DNA of 64,000 nt from JACDHQ01 sp036401195 (lineage in GTDB: Bacteria > Gemmatimonadota > Gemmatimonadetes > Gemmatimonadales > Gemmatimonadaceae). The stretch is taken from NCBI GenBank assembly GCA_036401195.1, contig DASWVQ010000125.1, positions 62,001-126,000 of the forward strand. Direction: 5' to 3'. The notes under the pieces were generated by a model. The model saw only the letters and a list, made by a program, of their open reading frames with translations. It made no database searches and was not told where the DNA came from. Position numbers and translations under genes: made by a program. Of this stretch, positions 25,054 through 34,298 are shown one piece after another. Within the stretch, counting starts at the first letter, position 1. Each line of letters begins with the position of its first letter.

Positions 25054-25736
25054 CACCCGTCGCTCGACAGGTCGGCGAGCAGGTAGCCTGCGCCACGCCG
25101 GGTATGGATGAGCGGCGTCGCGGCACCGCCGTCGACCTTGCGGCGCAGCCGCCCGACGCACACTTCGAGGGTGTTCGAGAATGGGTCGTGATTCTCGTCC
25201 CAGACGTGCGCGGAGATGTCGGCGCGGCTCACGACTTCCCCAGCGTGCCGCACGAGGTACTCGAGCATCGCATACTCCTTCGTCGTGAGTGGCAGCGGCC
25301 GGCCGCTCCGCGTGGCGGTCTGGGCTCGCGTGTCGACGACGAGATCCCCCACGGTCAGCACCTCCGGGGCGATCGACGGGTTCCGGCGAAGGAGCGCGCG
25401 CAGTCGCGCCAGCAGCTCCTCGAGCTCGAACGGCTTGGTCAGGTAGTCGTCCGCGCCCGCGTCCAGGCCGGCCACCTTGTCTCCGAGCCGGTCGCGCGCC
25501 GTCAGCATGAGGATCGGGGAGCGCACCTGCCTCGCCCGCAGCGTCCGGGCCACCTCGAAGCCGTCGCGCCTCGGCAGCATCACGTCGAGCACGATCGCGT
25601 CGTACTCATTGAGGACGCCCTGGAGGATGGCCGCCTCGCCATCGCCCGCGAGGTCCACGGCGTAGGCGCGCTCGCGGAGGCCCTTGGCCAGGGAGCGGGC
25701 GAGGAGGATATCGTCTTCGGCGATGAGGATGCGCAT
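25053..25736 (-). CDS. OmpR-family response regulator
   Basis: Receiver domain: MRILIAEDDILLARSLAKGL with the acidic pocket, phosphoacceptor Asp in DAIVLDVMLPRRDGFEV, and switch Lys in DDYLTKPFELEELL. The winged-helix output domain is at residues about 130-225 (LPLTTKEYAMLEYLVRHAGE, SNTLEVCVGRLRRKVDGG, IHTRRGAGYLLADL). The ATG at 25736 gives a canonical start; the frame is open far upstream without coding character. It probably regulates the divergent tolC-adaptor-RND operon that starts at 25912. Confidence 0.9.
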   Translation of the reverse strand: MRILIAEDDILLARSLAKGLRERAYAVDLAGDGEAAILQGVLNEYDAIVLDVMLPRRDGFEVARTLRARQVRSPILMLTARDRLGDKVAGLDAGADDYLTKPFELEELLARLRALLRRNPSIAPEVLTVGDLVVDTRAQTATRSGRPLPLTTKEYAMLEYLVRHAGEVVSRADISAHVWDENHDPFSNTLEVCVGRLRRKVDGGAATPLIHTRRGAGYLLADLSSDG

Positions 25737-25911
25737 GAACCGGCTCTCCCACTGGCGGTCCATGGAGAGTATCATCCGCCCCGGCCGCCGAGAAGTTGCC
25801 GGCGCCCGGGCTGGGTTCGCGCGCCGCCAGGGAGCACCGGAGTGCCGGCCTGTCACCGCACGGTCAGGATCGCGGCGATAGACTGATCCGCCACGTCTCC
25901 CCGGAGCCTTC

Positions 25912-27147
25912 ATGCGTCCCTGGTTTCTCGTCGCTGCCGTTGCTGCCCCACTCCTCATCGGGCCCCCTCGGGCCAGGGGGCAGGGGCTCGGGCCGCCGGT
26001 GGCGGTCTCCCGTTCGGCAGCGATCGATTCGGCGCTGCGTCGGGGGGGGCGAATGCGCATCGCCGCGGCGGACACCCAGGGGGCGGTTGCGGGGCTGCTC
26101 GCGGCCAGGCTCTACCCCGATCCGGCGATCAGCGCGGCGTACAGCAAGTCAGTGCCCAACTATCACGTCGCTGCGGATCTGCCCCTGGACCTCCCTGGGG
26201 TTCGAGGCGTTCGGATGCGCGCCGCTTCGCGTGGCGTCATGGCGGCCCGATTCCGGCTCGCCGCCGAGCGCGCAGCCGTGGCGATGGAGGCCGACACGGC
26301 GTACACCCGAGCACAGGCCGCACGTGAGATCTCCGCGCTGTCGCAGCGCAACGCGCGCGACGCGGACAGCCTGCGCCGCATCGCGGAAGCCCGGCGTGCG
26401 GCAGGCGACGCGAGCGACCTCGATGTGGATCTGGCGACCGTGGCCGCGGGGCAGGTGGCAAACGTCGCTGCTACGGACTCGCTGCAGTATCTGTCCGCGG
26501 TACTGGACCTTCAGGCCATCATGGGGCTGACCGCCGCCGGAGTGGTGGTCGTGCCGTCCGACCCCCTCGAGCCGCCGGAGGCCTTGCCCGGGGAGGGGGG
26601 GGACAGGACAGGGCCCACCCTTCCGGTCATGGCGGCGGAGGCAGCGCTCCAGGCGGCCACGCTCGCCACCGTGGCCCAGCGCCGGCAGCGCTTTGCGCGC
26701 CCCAACCTCACCGCCGGCCTCGAGACCGGAGATCCCACGGGCGCGGAATCGGGGCTCCTTCCCACATTCGGCCTGGCCTTCTCGTTGCCGCTCTTCGACA
26801 GGAACCGCGGGGCGATCGCCACCGCGCGGGCCGACGAGGCGCGCGCACGCGCCGAGCTCTCACAGGCAGTCGTCACCTCACGGGTGGAGCTGGCCCGGGC
26901 GCGGCGCGAGCTCGCAGCGGCGCTCACGCGGGTCGAGCGCGACCGGCTGCTCGTGGACGCGGCCGGCCGGGTCGCCCGTCGTGCCCTCACCGCGTATCGT
27001 GAGGGCGCCGCGCCTCTGGCCACGGTCCTGGAGGCGCAGCGGAACGCGCGAGACGTCCTGGCGCAGTTCATCACGGACATCGCAGCCGCCCGCATTGCCG
27101 GCGCGGAACTGCGCGTCCTCACCCCCGCCGCGGCGAGCATCCCGTGA
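25912..27147 (+). CDS. TolC-family outer-membrane efflux protein
   Basis: A signal peptide (FLVAAVAAPLLIGPPRARGQ) is followed by two outer-membrane-factor repeats: long helices (RFRLAAERAAVAMEADTAYT, ARRAAGDASDLDVDLATVAA, ELARARRELAAALTRVERDR, YREGAAPLATVLEAQRNARD) and strands such as FGLAFSLPLFDRNRGAIATA. At 411 residues it is normal for CzcC/CusC-like proteins. It is first in a three-gene operon, and its stop overlaps the adaptor start (GTGA). It forms the outer-membrane exit duct of the RND pump. Confidence 0.85.
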   Translation: MRPWFLVAAVAAPLLIGPPRARGQGLGPPVAVSRSAAIDSALRRGGRMRIAAADTQGAVAGLLAARLYPDPAISAAYSKSVPNYHVAADLPLDLPGVRGVRMRAASRGVMAARFRLAAERAAVAMEADTAYTRAQAAREISALSQRNARDADSLRRIAEARRAAGDASDLDVDLATVAAGQVANVAATDSLQYLSAVLDLQAIMGLTAAGVVVVPSDPLEPPEALPGEGGDRTGPTLPVMAAEAALQAATLATVAQRRQRFARPNLTAGLETGDPTGAESGLLPTFGLAFSLPLFDRNRGAIATARADEARARAELSQAVVTSRVELARARRELAAALTRVERDRLLVDAAGRVARRALTAYREGAAPLATVLEAQRNARDVLAQFITDIAAARIAGAELRVLTPAAASIP

Positions 27148-28271
27148 ATCCCTTCATTCAGGTGAGCCGGTTTGCTCGTGCGGCCCTCGGCGTCGCCGGC
27201 CTCGCCATCGCCGGTTGCGGCGATGGCGGAAGTGCGGAGACGCACGCGAATGGGACGCAGGCGGTCGTCGGGGCGCGGACGGTGGTGCTCGTGCCGCAGC
27301 CGTTCACCCAGGTGCTGGGGGCCATCGGGACCGTCACCGCGCGACCGGGCCATGTCGCCACGCTGGCTGCGCCGCGTCCCGCACGCATCGTCGCGGTGAC
27401 TGCCGCCGTCGGGCAGCGCGTCCGGGCCGGGACGCCGCTCGTGGCATTCGACCAGACGACGTTCGCCGGCGGAGCGTCGGCGGCCGAGGCTCAATTGCAG
27501 GCGGCGCGGCGAAACCACGAGCGTACGGCGCGGCTGGTGAGCGAGGGCATTGCGCCCCGCCGGGAGCTGGAGCAGGCGACATCGGAACTGGCGCAGGCGG
27601 AGGCCGTCGCGGCGAACGCGCGCCGCGAGGCGTCGCTGGCGGTGCTGCGCTCGCCGATCGGCGGCGTGGTCACTCGCGTGACCGCAACGCTGGGCGAGAT
27701 GGCAGATCCGGTGCAGCCCCTGGTGGAAGTCGCAGACCCAGCGGCGCCCGACCTCCTGTTCTCCGTTTCGCCCACCGATGCGGCGCGGATCGCTCCTGGG
27801 GCCGCGATCGCCATCAGTGCGGGCCAGGGCGGCCGCTCCGGGGGTGAGCCGCTCGGCATCGCGACCGTCGTCGATGTGGGCGCTGCGGTCGATACGGCGT
27901 CGCGCACCGTGCTCGTTCGGGCGCGGGCGCCGAGCACGCGGCGCCCCCTCAGGCTCGGGGAATCGGTGTTCGGGCAGGTGGCGCTCGGCACGCGGCAGGG
28001 CGCCTTGGTGGTCCCGCCGGAGGCGCTGGTCCCAGAGGGGGAGCGGGTCCGGGTGTTCGTGGTGGACGCCGCGGGGATCGCGCATGCGCGGGAGGTGCAG
28101 GTGGGCGGGCGGACCGAACGCGGCGTCGAAGTCGTCGCGGGACTGGCTGCCGGAGAGCGGGTGGTGACCTACGGCGCGTACGGGGTCGATGACGGCGCGA
28201 AGATCGCCGAGCCGCCCGCCGCGCGCGCGCCTGCGGCGACCGGCGCGCCGGTCGAGGCGCAGACGCCATGA
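27144..28271 (+). CDS. RND efflux periplasmic adaptor (membrane fusion protein)
   Basis: A GTG start overlaps the upstream stop. A lipoprotein-type signal (ALGVAGLAIAGCG) suggests lipid anchoring. The biotinyl-lipoyl halves (RIVAVTAAVGQRVRAGTPLV and AVLRSPIGGVVTRVTATLGE) flank a short helical hairpin (AEAQLQAARRNHERTARLVS). Beta-barrel and membrane-proximal domains follow (GTRQGALVVPPEALVPEGER). At 375 residues it is a short adaptor. It lacks the His/Met-rich metal motifs seen in the CusB at 54.2 kb. It bridges the TolC protein and the RND permease. Confidence 0.85.
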   Translation: MNPFIQVSRFARAALGVAGLAIAGCGDGGSAETHANGTQAVVGARTVVLVPQPFTQVLGAIGTVTARPGHVATLAAPRPARIVAVTAAVGQRVRAGTPLVAFDQTTFAGGASAAEAQLQAARRNHERTARLVSEGIAPRRELEQATSELAQAEAVAANARREASLAVLRSPIGGVVTRVTATLGEMADPVQPLVEVADPAAPDLLFSVSPTDAARIAPGAAIAISAGQGGRSGGEPLGIATVVDVGAAVDTASRTVLVRARAPSTRRPLRLGESVFGQVALGTRQGALVVPPEALVPEGERVRVFVVDAAGIAHAREVQVGGRTERGVEVVAGLAAGERVVTYGAYGVDDGAKIAEPPAARAPAATGAPVEAQTP

Positions 28272-31200
28272 ACCACGGTCAACGGTCCTCCCTGTTCGGA
28301 GTCCTCGCGACGCATCGCCGCGTCGTCTACCTGCTGGTGACCCTGCTCAGCGTGGTGGGGATCTGGGCGGCATTCCGATTGCCGTCGGCGATCTACCCCG
28401 AGCTGCGGTTCTCTCGCATCACGGTGGTGGCGCAGGGATCATCGCTCGGCGCGCGGCAGGTGCTGTTCGCCGTCACTCGGCCCCTGGAAGAGGCGGTGGC
28501 GATCGTCCCCGGCGTGACCCGCGTGCAGTCCCGGACGATTCGCGGGGGCAGCGAGGTGAACGTGACGTTCGCCCCCACCAGCGACATGCAGTTTGCCCTC
28601 CAGCAGGTGCAGGCGCGGGTGAATCAGGTCCGTGCCGACCTGCCCCCGGGGCTCACGCTCGACGTGGAGCGGCTTACGCCCTCGCTGTTCCCGATCCTTT
28701 CGTACAACCTGGAAGGGGGCGACCCGGCGACGCTCTACGACATCGGGGAGTATCAGCTTCGCCCGCTCCTGTCACGCGTTCCCGGCGTCGGACGGGTGGA
28801 CGTGCAGGCGAGCGACGTGCGTGAGCTCGAGGTGGTGGCGGATCCCGGGCGCCTCGCGGCACAGGGCATGACGTACGACGACCTCGCCTCCGCGATTCGC
28901 GAGGCCACCACCGTGCAGGCGGTCGGACGCGTCCCGGCAGACTACCGGGAGTACCTCCTCGTCACCACGACGGAAGCCCGCTCGCCGGAGGACGTGGCCG
29001 ACATCGTCGTCGGCCACGGCCTGCGCGTGCGCGATCTGGCGACCGTAGTCCTGGGCACGGAGGACCATGTCCGGATCGTGGCGGGCGACGGGCGCCCGGC
29101 CGCGCTCATCAACGTGACGCGGCAGCAGGGAGGAAACACCGTCGCCATCGCCGACAGCATCGCCGCTCTCGTCGCCGCGGTGCAGGCGACCCTGCCGCCC
29201 GGGGTGCGCCTCAAGCGCGTCTACGACCAGGCGGCGCTGGTGCGCGACGCGATGACGAGCGTGCGCGATGCCATGCTGATCGGGGCGGCCCTCGCCGTGA
29301 TCGTGCTCCTGCTCTTCCTGCGACACGGACGGATCACCGCGATCAGCGCGACCTCGATTCCGCTGACCATGGCGATCACCGTGGCGTGCATGGCCGCCAT
29401 CGGGCAGACGTTCAACCTGATGACGCTCGGCGCGATGGCGATCGCCATCGGCCTGGTGATCGATGACGCCGTCGTGGTGACGGAGAACATCGTGCGGCAC
29501 CTGCCGCTGGCCACGAGCCGCACGCACGCGATCCGGGAGGCGGTACAGGAGCTGGTCTGGCCGATCACGACATCGACGATCACGACCGTGGTGGTGTTCC
29601 TTCCCCTCGGGCTCCTCACGGGGGTGGAGGGGCAGTTCTTCCACGCGCTCTCGATCGTGCTGACGATCGCGGTGCTCGTGTCACTGCTCCTCTCACTGAC
29701 GGTCATTCCGCTCCTGGCGCAGCAGTACCTGCGCGACGTGGATGTGGCAGGCGATGACGAGCGGGCCCCAGGGAGTGGCATCCTGGCCCGGGTGGGGCAC
29801 GCACTGGACGCCCTGTCGCTCCGGTACGAGCGCACCCTCGCCGCGGTACTGCACCACGGGCGGGCAACGCTGGGGGTGGTGCTCGTGCTCGTGGCGGCGG
29901 GGGTCGTGGTGCATCGCTTCGTCGGCTCGGGGTTCCTCCCGGAGATGGACGAGGGGGCGTTCGTGCTCGACTACACCAGTCCGGGCGGCACCGCGCTGCC
30001 TGAAACCGACCGTCAGGTGCGCCTGGTCGAGCAGATCCTCGCCCGCACGCCCGAGGTGAGCGGCACCTCGCGACGTACTGGCGCGGAGCTCGGCCTCTTC
30101 GCGACGCAGCAGAACGTGGGGGATGTCGTGGTGCGCTTGCGCCCCGCGCGTGAGCGCAGGCGAACGAGCTTCGAGGTGATCGATGACGTGCGTGCGCGGA
30201 TCCGGCGCGCGGTGCCCCGGCTGCGCATCGAGTTCGTGCAGATTCTCTCCGACGTGATCAATGACCTTGCCGGGGCTGCCCGGCCGGTGGAGATCAAGCT
30301 GTACGGTTCCGACCTGGCGACGCTCGAGGCCTATGGCCGTCGTCTTGGCATCGCCGTGGCGCGAGTGAGCGGGCTCGAGGACGTGTTCAACGGCGTGAGC
30401 GAACCGAGCGCCGACATGGAGCTGCGCATCGATCAGGCCGAGGGGAACCGCGTAGCGCTCTCCCCGGGCGACGTGGGCCGGGTGGTATCCGGCGCCCTGC
30501 TGGGCAGCGACGCCGGCACCGTTCGGCTCGACGATCGCTCGGTGGCCATCCGGGTCCGGGCGCCGGACTCCGTACGCTTCAACCCACTTCGTCTCGGCGC
30601 ATTGCCCGTCGTATCGCGCGCCACCGGAGCCGCCGTGCCACTCGCGGCGCTCGCAACCTTCCGCGCCACGGAGAGTCGTGCCGAATTGCGGCGCGAGAAC
30701 CAGCAGCAGATGATCGACCTCACCGCTGACCTCAGCGGACGCTCGCTGGGCGCCGTGATGGCCGACGTGAAGCGGGTCCTCGCCGCCACCCCCCCACCAC
30801 CCGGGGTCCGCGTGGAGCTGGCCGGCCAGTATGCGAGCCAGCAACAGGCCTTTCGCGCCCTGCTCGCGGTGCTCGCCCTGGCGGCGCTCAGCGTGGTGGC
30901 CGTGATGCTCGTGCAATTCCAGTCGTTCATCGAGCCGCTCGTGGTGCTGCTCGCCGCGCCGCTCTCGTTCACCGGCGCACTGACGCTGCTTCTCCTGACG
31001 GGGACGCCGCTGAACGTTTCCAGCTTCATGGGCATGATCCTGCTCGTGGGACTGGTGGTGAAGAACGGGATCATCCTGCTCGATTTCACGCGGCGGCGGA
31101 TGCGCGAGGCCGGCGTCGCGCTGGAGCCGGCGCTCATCGAGGCGGCTCGGGTTCGCCTTCGTCCCATTCTCATGACGACCCTGTGTACGCTCTTCGGCCT

Positions 31201-31378
31201 GCTGCCGCTCGCACTTGGTGTGGGCGCGGGAAGCGCGCTCCAGAAGCCGCTCGCCCTTGCGGTGATCGGCGGGCTCGCGCTCAGCACCCCCATCACGTTG
31301 TTCATGGTTCCCACACTGCTGGTGGCGATTCGCGGTCGCGACTACCGCATCACCCCACCCCCGGCCGACGCCCCGTAA
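28268..31378 (+). CDS. RND efflux pump inner-membrane permease
   Basis: At 1036 residues with the twelve-helix RND layout it is full length. TM1 is VVYLLVTLLSVVGIWAAFRL. TM4 carries paired acidic residues for proton transfer in AIAIGLVIDDAVVVTENIVR. The second half starts FLPEMDEGAFVLDYTSPGGT, and the last helices are VTGALTLLLLTG-like and GMILLVGLVVKNGIILLDF. The 'IDDAVVVTEN' and 'LPEMDEGAFVLDY' forms differ from CusA, so the substrate is not settled: metal or small molecule. ATGA overlap with the adaptor. The divergent two-component system is the likely regulator. Confidence 0.85.
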   Translation: MNHGQRSSLFGVLATHRRVVYLLVTLLSVVGIWAAFRLPSAIYPELRFSRITVVAQGSSLGARQVLFAVTRPLEEAVAIVPGVTRVQSRTIRGGSEVNVTFAPTSDMQFALQQVQARVNQVRADLPPGLTLDVERLTPSLFPILSYNLEGGDPATLYDIGEYQLRPLLSRVPGVGRVDVQASDVRELEVVADPGRLAAQGMTYDDLASAIREATTVQAVGRVPADYREYLLVTTTEARSPEDVADIVVGHGLRVRDLATVVLGTEDHVRIVAGDGRPAALINVTRQQGGNTVAIADSIAALVAAVQATLPPGVRLKRVYDQAALVRDAMTSVRDAMLIGAALAVIVLLLFLRHGRITAISATSIPLTMAITVACMAAIGQTFNLMTLGAMAIAIGLVIDDAVVVTENIVRHLPLATSRTHAIREAVQELVWPITTSTITTVVVFLPLGLLTGVEGQFFHALSIVLTIAVLVSLLLSLTVIPLLAQQYLRDVDVAGDDERAPGSGILARVGHALDALSLRYERTLAAVLHHGRATLGVVLVLVAAGVVVHRFVGSGFLPEMDEGAFVLDYTSPGGTALPETDRQVRLVEQILARTPEVSGTSRRTGAELGLFATQQNVGDVVVRLRPARERRRTSFEVIDDVRARIRRAVPRLRIEFVQILSDVINDLAGAARPVEIKLYGSDLATLEAYGRRLGIAVARVSGLEDVFNGVSEPSADMELRIDQAEGNRVALSPGDVGRVVSGALLGSDAGTVRLDDRSVAIRVRAPDSVRFNPLRLGALPVVSRATGAAVPLAALATFRATESRAELRRENQQQMIDLTADLSGRSLGAVMADVKRVLAATPPPPGVRVELAGQYASQQQAFRALLAVLALAALSVVAVMLVQFQSFIEPLVVLLAAPLSFTGALTLLLLTGTPLNVSSFMGMILLVGLVVKNGIILLDFTRRRMREAGVALEPALIEAARVRLRPILMTTLCTLFGLLPLALGVGAGSALQKPLALAVIGGLALSTPITLFMVPTLLVAIRGRDYRITPPPADAP

Positions 31379-31415
31379 GGGGTGTCGCCGCGCCGCTGCG
31401 CACGCCTGACGCCCG

Positions 31416-31829
31416 TCAGACGTGCTCCGCGTTCCGAAGAACGCGCTCGAGGCGGCTGCGAACCTCGTTGGCCACCGGCCGCACGTCATCGTTGTCACTG
31501 AGCGACATCGCCTCGGCCGGATCGATGGCCGCGACGATGCTCCGGCCGGGATCGTCCGCCGCATAGACGACGACGTTGCAGGGGAGGAGGAGCCCGATGT
31601 CGAGCTCGGCGCTCAGCGCCGCGTGAGCCAACGGCGGGTTGCAGGCCCCAAGGATGATGTAGGGGCGGAAATCGGCGTCGAGCTTCTTCCTGAGCGTAGC
31701 CCGTACGTCGATCTCTGTCAGCACACCGAACCCTTCATTCGCGAGCGCCTCTCGGGTGCGCTCGACTGCCTGCTCGTAGGGCAGATCGACTGTGGTCGAG
31801 ATCCCGTAGCGCGTGGTCCGTTGGATCAT
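31416..31829 (-). CDS. DUF302 domain protein
   Basis: The 137-residue product MIQRTTRYGISTTVDLPYEQ, AVERTREALANEGFGVLTEI, DVRATLRKKLDADFRPYIIL and GACNPPLAHAALSAELDIGL, then LLPCNVVVYAADDP, is a single DUF302 domain. The motifs GFGVLTEIDV, GACNPPLA and LLPCNVV are the family hallmarks. The start at 31829 has a strong GGAAGG ribosome-binding site. DUF302 proteins are cytoplasmic, often found near redox and metal genes, and their role is not known. It converges on the RND operon. Confidence 0.9.
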   Translation of the reverse strand: MIQRTTRYGISTTVDLPYEQAVERTREALANEGFGVLTEIDVRATLRKKLDADFRPYIILGACNPPLAHAALSAELDIGLLLPCNVVVYAADDPGRSIVAAIDPAEAMSLSDNDDVRPVANEVRSRLERVLRNAEHV

Positions 31830-31989
31830 CCTTCCCTCCCGTGTTGGTCCTGCGCGGCCTGCGGGGCCGCATGACACGCCGGAGTTGTGCCACCGTGGCA
31901 CGCGGGGATAGACTACGAACGGCGATGCGGTCTGGCCGGGTTCCGTCCATATGGCGGTCGCTCCGGCGGAGCCTGTCGGAGAGGATCCG

Positions 31990-32472
31990 ATGCGTACACG
32001 ACGATCGAGTGCCCTGCTCGCCCTGCTGCTGGTGGTCGCGGCATGCAGGAAGGGAGAGGGGAAAATGGGGGGCCGAACGCCGATGGGAGGTACCATGCCG
32101 ATGGGCGGCATGATGAGACCTGGGCGGAGCGGCGCCGCGCGGGCAGTGCAGGCCGCGTCCGCGGCGGCCGCGGAGGGCTGTCCTGCCGTGAGCCAGGTGC
32201 GGGTGGACGGAGGGAAGGGCGTGTTCGGAACCACAGGCAACTGCTTTTCCTGCCACGGCGGGAACGCGAAGGGTACGGCAGCGGCGCCCGATCTCACGGA
32301 CGAGAACTGGCTGAACATCGACGGCTCGTACGGCAGCATCGTTCGTCTCGTGCGGAGCGGCGTGCCGCGACCCGCGCGGTATCCGGCGCCGATGCCTCCC
32401 GAGGGTGGGACGGAGCTCTCGGATGGACAGGTATGCTCGGTGGCTGCCTACGTATTCTCGCTCTCGCACTGA
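31990..32472 (+). CDS. Lipoprotein cytochrome c, single haem
   Basis: A lipoprotein signal (SALLALLLVVAAC) is followed by a Met/Gly-rich linker (MGGRTPMGGTMPMGGMM). One class I cytochrome c domain follows: haem motif CFSCH at about residue 85, an axial-ligand candidate Met in PAPMPPEGGTEL, and the terminal helix QVCSVAAYVFSLSH. Two extra Cys (EGCPAVS and QVCSV) might form a disulfide. It is probably a periplasmic electron carrier anchored in the membrane. The upstream in-frame ATG at 31951 lacks a signal, so 31990 is used. Confidence 0.85.
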   Translation: MRTRRSSALLALLLVVAACRKGEGKMGGRTPMGGTMPMGGMMRPGRSGAARAVQAASAAAAEGCPAVSQVRVDGGKGVFGTTGNCFSCHGGNAKGTAAAPDLTDENWLNIDGSYGSIVRLVRSGVPRPARYPAPMPPEGGTELSDGQVCSVAAYVFSLSH

Positions 32473-32556
32473 GTGCCTCGCACCTGCGGCGGCGGCGGTG
32501 GTTCCCGCCGCGGCCGCTGGCGCCCTTGCTTGGCAGGCACCCTTCGCGCCCTGAAC

Positions 32557-33393
32557 TCAGCTTCCGAGCGCGGCGGCGGCGTGCCGCCGCCGCCGCGCAC
32601 GCGCCCACCCGGTCGTCATCCCGAACAGGACGAACCCGGACAACACAGTCACGAGCCCGACCAGGGAGAACGCGCGAAGCACCAGGTTGTTGAAGTCGTC
32701 CCGCCCCTGGTAGTCCATCGTGTGCAGCATCCACAGCGTGTCGAACCAGCGCCACCGGTTGTTGCGTACCCTGTGGACCTGGCCGAACTCCGCAGGAACG
32801 TAGAGGGTCGCACCTTCCGAGTCGCCGAACCGGATCGCCCAGGCGGGCAGCGGCTGCTCCCGGTATTCGTGGTGCGCCCCGGCAGCGCCGGCGGCGAGGT
32901 ATTCAACGTCTCGCATGGCGGACGTGCCGGTGTACGCGGCACGCGCGACCGCCACGGCTTCCTCTCGGGTGAGCGGGGGCCTCGGGATTCCGGACAGCGC
33001 ATCCACAAACTGGCGCCGGGACAGGGCCCGGCCGCCGCTGTCCACCTGGAAAGCGACACGATACGTCGGTCGCCCGAGGACCATCGCCAGATCGATCGAC
33101 TGGATCGAGCGCACCTCCATCCGCGACTGCAACGCCGCGATTGCGGGGGCGATCGACACCAGCGGCGCCGCCGCCGGGATTGTCGGGGGCCGTCGGACGA
33201 GGTGATCGCCATGGACCGCGTCGAGGTCGGTCCAGGAGAAGTAGAGGCCGCCTACGGTCCACAGGAGGAACTGCGCACCGATGATGACGCCGAGCCAGCG
33301 GTGGATCCGCCGGGCCCGGTGGACGGCGGTCCGGGGGCGGGGCGGCTGCCTGGAGTCGGGGAGTGGCACCGGAACCATGTGATCGACAGCCAT
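32557..33393 (-). CDS. PepSY-associated TM protein
   Basis: One N-terminal TM helix (IHRWLGVIIGAQFLLWTVGG) precedes a periplasmic domain with PepSY-like strands (PTYRVAFQVDSGGRALSRRQ, LPAWAIRFGDSEGATLYVPA) and FDTLWMLHTMDYQGRDDFNN. A second TM helix (LVGLVTVLSGFVLFGMTTGW) and a basic tail follow. The HRW...GLYFSW...LWMLHTMD arrangement is typical of PepSY_TM proteins, which may work in iron/copper reduction or respiratory assembly. The ATG at 33393 gives MAVDHMVPVPLPDSRQPP. It is divergent from the DUF305 gene. Confidence 0.75.
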   Translation of the reverse strand: MAVDHMVPVPLPDSRQPPRPRTAVHRARRIHRWLGVIIGAQFLLWTVGGLYFSWTDLDAVHGDHLVRRPPTIPAAAPLVSIAPAIAALQSRMEVRSIQSIDLAMVLGRPTYRVAFQVDSGGRALSRRQFVDALSGIPRPPLTREEAVAVARAAYTGTSAMRDVEYLAAGAAGAHHEYREQPLPAWAIRFGDSEGATLYVPAEFGQVHRVRNNRWRWFDTLWMLHTMDYQGRDDFNNLVLRAFSLVGLVTVLSGFVLFGMTTGWARARRRRHAAAALGS

Positions 33394-33506
33394 GCTTTCC
33401 TCGTCAGTCCTGCGAGCTGGGCGGTATGTTTTATGCGCGGCAAAGTTCCACCTCCAGACCGCCTGGGTCAAGGCGGCAGTTGCCACTAACCGACGGATCT
33501 CACCCA

Positions 33507-34205
33507 ATGAGCACCAGCCCCAGCCCCAGCCCCAGCCCCAGCCCCAGCACCAGCTCCAGCCCGAGCACCAGATTCCGCGGCCGCTGCGCCGCACTCGCAG
33601 TCGCACTCGTGACCAGCACGGCCCTCGGCGCGTGCGGTGGCGACAAGTCAGCAAGCGACAGCGCCGCCGGAGTGACCGTTGCGGATTCCACGGGTGCCGG
33701 CATGGGCACCATGCCTGCGATGAACCACGATAGCATGAGCATGTCCGGGATGGACATGCAGATGAACCGGCCGGCAGCGAAGGACGCGGACCAGGAATTT
33801 CTCCGCATGATGTCGGACCACCATCAGGGGCTGATCGAGATGGCGACCGCCGCCATGAGCAAGGGCACCACCCCCGCGGTCCAGGGCGACGCCCACAAGC
33901 TGCACCTCAAGCAGCAGGAGGAGCAGAAGAAGATGATTGCAATGGACCAGAGCGGTTACGGAGAGTCGCTCACGCCCATGACGATGGGCGACAACAAGGC
34001 GATGAATGACTCCCTCCAGGCGAAGAGCGGCGCCGACTACGACAAGACGTTCTACGCGAACGTAGTGAAGCACCACCAGCAGGGGATCCAGATGATCGAC
34101 CAGTTCCTGCCGCGGCTGAAGAACGGGGAGCTGAAGCAGATGGCGGAGAAGATGAAGGTCGAGCAGCAGAAGGAAATCCAGGAGTTCCAGCGGAAGGCGT
34201 CCTGA
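33507..34205 (+). CDS. DUF305 lipoprotein (CopM-like copper-binding)
   Basis: The start at 33507 is followed by a Ser-Pro tandem repeat, a signal with lipobox (ALVTSTALGAC), a Met-rich linker (MNHDSMSMSGMDMQMN) and a two-part DUF305 domain: FLRMMSDHHQGLIEMATAAM and FYANVVKHHQQGIQMIDQFL. The paired HHQG motifs with surrounding Met are the metal-binding signature. DUF305 proteins such as cyanobacterial CopM bind Cu(I)/Ag(I) in the periplasm. It is followed by a hairpin terminator and is divergent from the PepSY-TM gene. Confidence 0.85.
   Translation: MSTSPSPSPSPSPSTSSSPSTRFRGRCAALAVALVTSTALGACGGDKSASDSAAGVTVADSTGAGMGTMPAMNHDSMSMSGMDMQMNRPAAKDADQEFLRMMSDHHQGLIEMATAAMSKGTTPAVQGDAHKLHLKQQEEQKKMIAMDQSGYGESLTPMTMGDNKAMNDSLQAKSGADYDKTFYANVVKHHQQGIQMIDQFLPRLKNGELKQMAEKMKVEQQKEIQEFQRKAS
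33515..33560. repeat. CAGCCC hexanucleotide repeat in coding sequence
   Basis: Tandem CAGCCC-like units encode alternating Ser-Pro at the start of the DUF305 gene, giving (SP)4 then STSSSPST. The change of unit number by slippage would keep the frame because the unit is six bases. It lies before the hydrophobic core of the signal peptide. Confidence 0.6.
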
Positions 34206-34221
34206 CACCAGCTGGCGCACC

Positions 34222-34240
34222 CCTCCCCCAGAGGGGGAGG
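34222..34240 (+). terminator. Hairpin terminator after the DUF305 gene
   Basis: CCTCCCCC-AGA-GGGGGAGG is a perfect 8-bp GC stem with a 3-nt loop, 17 bp after the DUF305 stop. There is no T-tract, so termination strength is uncertain. Confidence 0.5.
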
Positions 34241-34298
34241 ACGTACCGCATCGTGCAACGCTGCGGAACCGATTTCGCACTCCTTTGCCCTCCGCGCC

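Noticed and set aside
29693..31564. Long minus-strand open frame of 623 codons antisense to the RND permease
   Set aside because: The sense protein has the complete RND architecture. The antisense product is His/Arg/Gln-rich with no family features.
33515..33560. CAGCCC repeat as a regulatory or satellite element
   Set aside because: It lies after the start codon of the DUF305 gene and encodes Ser-Pro in frame, so it is coding low complexity.
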